Shown here one piece after another: positions 37,585-40,076 of a DNA stretch of 40,076 nt. The DNA is from a virus. The DNA lies in IMG/VR virus record IMGVR_UViG_3300028553_000066, positions 1-40,076 of that record, one strand, 5' to 3'. The notes beneath the pieces were generated by a model, which was not told where the DNA came from, ran no database searches, and saw only the letters and a list, made by a program, of their open reading frames with translations. The position numbers and the translations under genes are program-made. The stretch's first letter is position 1, and every line of letters begins with the position of its first letter.

Positions 37585-38289
37585 ATGAACGACTTAATCA
37601 AAATTGCCGTTGTTGCTCTTATCGTATATTTTGTTTGGGATTATATGAAAGAAAAGAAACTCACATTGTCTGAAATGTTTGTGATTCATCCCCACAATTC
37701 ATTTAACCAACCAACAAACCCAATTGCTATTACAATTAATAATCAAAAGGAAATTGACAATAATAATATCAATAATGAATATGTTGTTGATAATAAAACT
37801 CAAGTTGAAACGATAAATCATTCTGAGTTTCCAAATAAAACAATTGTTATCAAATCTTTGGGGAATGTTGATTATAGTGATATTACTGATGCCGTTAGGA
37901 TTATCAAAGGTTTTTATGGATTTAATTGTATTATTGGAGATAATGAACCGATAAGTGATGATATGTACATAAAAGGTGCGAATCATATCCTTAATGCCGA
38001 TATTTGTTTGAATAAACTTTTTAGTCAACAAAATGTTCTATATATTGTTGATAAAGAATTATGGGCTAGAGGTGATTATTTAAGAGGTTATGCCGCAGTG
38101 AATGGTGGGACTGCTATAGTTAGAGGTGAAAAATCTTTCCTCCAAGAAACTATCATTCACGAATTGGGTCATACATTAGGTTTAGGTCATTGTGGTGATT
38201 TATCTTGTGTTATGGCGATAGATAATGATGTGTATGATAGTGGTAATTTTTGTAAAAATTGTAAAAGAAGACTAAACATCTATGAGTAA
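37585..38289 (+). CDS. Membrane-anchored archaemetzincin-type metalloprotease
   Basis: 234 residues. One membrane span at residues 4-19 (LIKIAVVALIVYFVWDY) and an Asn-rich linker (50-80) lead to an archaemetzincin-like domain. The zinc motif HELGHTLGLGHCGDLSCVM gives H192, E193, H196, H202, C203, C208 and M210, then CKNC (C223, C226): the HExxHxxGxxHCx4CxM...CxxC signature, with 12 residues between Met and CxxC rather than the usual 17. The enzymes bind two zincs and cut peptides; targets are unknown. A membrane anchor is not usual for the family. Behind a host-type promoter, so likely early. Overlaps the next gene by 8 bp. Confidence 0.85.
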   Translation: MNDLIKIAVVALIVYFVWDYMKEKKLTLSEMFVIHPHNSFNQPTNPIAITINNQKEIDNNNINNEYVVDNKTQVETINHSEFPNKTIVIKSLGNVDYSDITDAVRIIKGFYGFNCIIGDNEPISDDMYIKGANHILNADICLNKLFSQQNVLYIVDKELWARGDYLRGYAAVNGGTAIVRGEKSFLQETIIHELGHTLGLGHCGDLSCVMAIDNDVYDSGNFCKNCKRRLNIYE

Positions 38290-38665
38290 AAAATCTATAA
38301 ATGAAAAACTCCGTGATCATTATGAAAAACACGGTATTATCAAATTGAACAAGATGTCTTCAATCTCAGTTAAAGACCTGTGTGAGATGTTGGACTTAAA
38401 CTTTAAGGTATTTGAGGATATTGAATTCAGACCCCATCCATATATTGGAGGTGTTGTAAGTAGAATTATGTTTGACAATGGGTATGGAGCTTCAGTAGTG
38501 TGTAATGAAAGTTCATATGGTGGACAAAAAGGGTTATATGAATTAGACGTACTTGACAAAGATGGAAAACTTACTTATGGTACACCAATTACTAGTGATG
38601 TTGTAGGTAATCTAACACCAGAAGAAGTAACAAATATATTAATTCAAATACAAGATTTAAAATAA
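38282..38665 (+). CDS. Phage-type conserved protein of unknown function
   Basis: 127 residues. The N-terminal 40 residues are helical and basic. The C-terminal part (FRPHPYIGGVVSRIMFDNGY, SSYGGQKGLYELDVL, GTPITSDVVGNLTPEEV) is a compact block I associate with a small conserved phage protein of unknown role. Starts 8 bp inside the archaemetzincin gene, so it is translated with it. Confidence 0.65.
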   Translation: MSKKSINEKLRDHYEKHGIIKLNKMSSISVKDLCEMLDLNFKVFEDIEFRPHPYIGGVVSRIMFDNGYGASVVCNESSYGGQKGLYELDVLDKDGKLTYGTPITSDVVGNLTPEEVTNILIQIQDLK

Positions 38666-38668
38666 CCC

Positions 38669-38697
38669 TTGACAACCTCAATCTAATATTCTATACT
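38669..38697 (+). promoter_or_regulatory. sigma70-like promoter
   Basis: TTGACA at 38669-38674, 17-bp spacer, TATACT at 38692-38697; ATG at 38724. Like the dnaK promoter, this is the sigma70 pattern rather than the Bacteroidetes one. Confidence 0.55.
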
Positions 38698-38723
38698 TTC
38701 AAAACAAATTAAATAAAAAGATT

Positions 38724-40076
38724 ATGAACTTCTTAGACGCATTACAAACAGAAGACACATTTACTGAAAATGGTATGGTTACAAATTCATCAACTCTTAA
38801 TGAGTGTGTGAATTTATTCTTCACCATTGGAGCAATGAGAGGACAAGACAAACAAAGATTGTTGAGTAATTTCTCAAAGGCATTTAATGAAAATCCATTG
38901 ACTGCGATGCGTATTCTATTTTGGTCAAGAGATGTTCGTGGAGGTGCTGGTGAAAGACAAATATTCCGTGATATAATCCAATTCTTAGCAGAAACGGATT
39001 CAGAAGTATTGGCAAAGAACATTAAGTTCATCCCAGAATTCGGTCGTTGGGACGATTTAACTGTCCTATTCAACACCAAAGTGAATAACGATGCGATGGC
39101 GACAATAATCCAGGGATTAGAATCCCGTAATGGATTGTGTGCAAAGTGGATGCCAAGAAAAGGGGTTATATTTAACTCCATCAGAAAGGCTATGGGTCTG
39201 ACACCAAAATCTTTACGTAAAATGTTGGTTGAACTTTCCAACACCGTAGAACAAAAGATGTGTGCAAATGAGTGGTCAAATATTGAATACTCTAAACTAC
39301 CATCTTTATCTATGGGAAGATATTCAAAAGCGTTTCCAAAACACGATAGTCTTGGGTTTGGTCAATATATTCTCGCCCTTAAAAATGGTGAGACTAAGGT
39401 AAATGCAAGTGCAGTTTATCCTTATGATGTTGTCAAAACCTTGAACTTAGGTAATAGAGAATTAGCTATTGAACAATGGAAAGCTCTTCCAAATTTTATG
39501 GAAGGATGTACCGAAAGAATACTACCTGTTGTGGATGTTTCAGGATCTATGATTAGCAGTGTTGGTGGAAACGCCAATGTTACTTGTATGGATGTTGCAA
39601 TATCATTGGGATTGTATATTTCTGAGAGAAATGAGGGTGTATTCAAAGATAGTTTTATTACTTTCTCTGAAAAACCTGAACTACAAAAACTAAGTGGTGA
39701 TTTGTATCAAAGATATACACAACTTAGTCGTTCTGATTGGGGTATGAGTACAAACCTTGAGAAAGTGTTTAGAGTAATCCTTGGTCAGGCAGTGAAACAT
39801 AATGTCTCTGAGAATGAAATGCCAACGAAAATCCTTATCTTGTCTGATATGGAATTTAATCAAGCAACAAACCTACCTTTAACTGCAATGCAGATGATTC
39901 GTAGGGAGTACGAACAACACGGATACACTTTACCTAGTATCGTTTATTGGAATATTCAATCAAGAAATAAGAACTTCCCAGTTCGTTTCGATGAAAAGGG
40001 AACATCATTGATTTCTGGTTTGAGTCCTGCAATAATGAAATCAGTTTTGGTAGGAAATATTGATTCACCAGAATCA
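38724..40076 (+). CDS. DUF2828 (TROVE/VWA-like) protein, 3' end cut by window edge
   Basis: 451 residues visible from ATG at 38724. Residues 1-250 are a helical-repeat part (FTIGAMRGQDKQRLLSNF, ARDVRGGAGERQ-like SRDVRGGAGERQIFRDI, IPEFGRWDDL), of the kind found in TROVE-related proteins that bind structured RNA. Residues 265-450 are a von Willebrand A domain with the metal site VVDVSGSM, then FITFSEKPELQKLSGD, WGMSTNLEKVFRVIL and ILSDMEFNQA. This domain order is DUF2828. TROVE proteins such as Ro60 bind Y RNA and misfolded RNA; a phage copy could handle host RNA or tRNA. Role unproven. Single transcription unit as far as seen. Confidence 0.85.
   Translation, partial: MNFLDALQTEDTFTENGMVTNSSTLNECVNLFFTIGAMRGQDKQRLLSNFSKAFNENPLTAMRILFWSRDVRGGAGERQIFRDIIQFLAETDSEVLAKNIKFIPEFGRWDDLTVLFNTKVNNDAMATIIQGLESRNGLCAKWMPRKGVIFNSIRKAMGLTPKSLRKMLVELSNTVEQKMCANEWSNIEYSKLPSLSMGRYSKAFPKHDSLGFGQYILALKNGETKVNASAVYPYDVVKTLNLGNRELAIEQWKALPNFMEGCTERILPVVDVSGSMISSVGGNANVTCMDVAISLGLYISERNEGVFKDSFITFSEKPELQKLSGDLYQRYTQLSRSDWGMSTNLEKVFRVILGQAVKHNVSENEMPTKILILSDMEFNQATNLPLTAMQMIRREYEQHGYTLPSIVYWNIQSRNKNFPVRFDEKGTSLISGLSPAIMKSVLVGNIDSPES

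Noticed and set aside
38320-39646. Minus-strand frames (38320-38559, 38699-39244, 39422-39646)
   Set aside because: Antisense shadows of the 38282 and DUF2828 genes.
1-40076. CRISPR arrays, tRNA or rRNA genes, insertion sequences
   Set aside because: No regularly spaced repeats with unique spacers, no cloverleaf-like segments and no transposase were seen; the regular 60-bp and 48-bp repeats are coding.

Overview
The window looks like part of a large, AT-rich tailed-phage genome whose host is a Bacteroidetes bacterium. The phage assignment rests on dense, short, frequently divergent genes, many peptidoglycan hydrolases, HNH endonucleases, phage-type conserved proteins, and a short N-terminal tag shared by about 18 otherwise unrelated proteins. 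No terminase, portal or capsid gene lies in the window, so this is an inference. The host is indicated by three promoters of the form TTTG-N19-TAnnTTTG (the Bacteroidetes housekeeping pattern) and by a secreted protein with a type IX secretion sorting domain, a pathway confined to Bacteroidetes.

Layout. 1-991 (minus): two tagged leucine-rich-repeat proteins. 992-2484: a 1.5 kb strand-switch region, mostly non-coding, with a perfect 16-bp parS-type palindrome and a cluster of G-run/C-run hairpins. 2485-8523: small plus-strand genes mixed with broken ones (split HNH gene, orphan tag copy, 5'-truncated gene joined at a terminator repeat). 8570-14086: tagged cargo and cell-wall enzymes (NlpC/P60-like just upstream, then GH73, GH19-like, M23, M15 plus alpha/beta hydrolase). 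14146-16117 (minus): T9SS-exported protein, FKBP/SlyD isomerase, small protein. 16165-18637: small unknowns. 18705-21957: metallophosphatase, GH19 endolysin, membrane GAF-like protein, AsnA/AspRS-like enzyme. 22225-24084: DnaK. 24149-28913: possible holin, tagged proteins, cupin, IMPDH/GMP reductase. 28913-33882: a cluster of large putative internal virion proteins. 33989-37516: HNH endonuclease and glycosyltransferases. 37585-40076: membrane-anchored archaemetzincin, an unknown, and a DUF2828 (TROVE/VWA-like) protein that runs off the end.

How it may work together. Most tagged proteins begin with a 6-27 residue, mostly helical leader ending in Ile/Leu-x-Glu, the specificity known for T4 gp21 prohead protease, which trims capsid-targeting sequences from T4 internal proteins. 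Many of the tagged genes are preceded a few bases upstream by TATAAATA or a close variant, as in T4 late promoters. The simplest reading is a late-expressed set of proteins loaded into the head and ejected into the host. Tagged wall hydrolases would then act at entry, while untagged ones (signal-peptide GH73, PG-binding GH19) would act at lysis. DnaK, FKBP, AsnA-like enzyme, IMPDH, phosphatase and glycosyltransferases lack the tag and would act in the infected cell.

Limits: all functional calls are from reading translations by eye; no database search, folding or alignment program was run.
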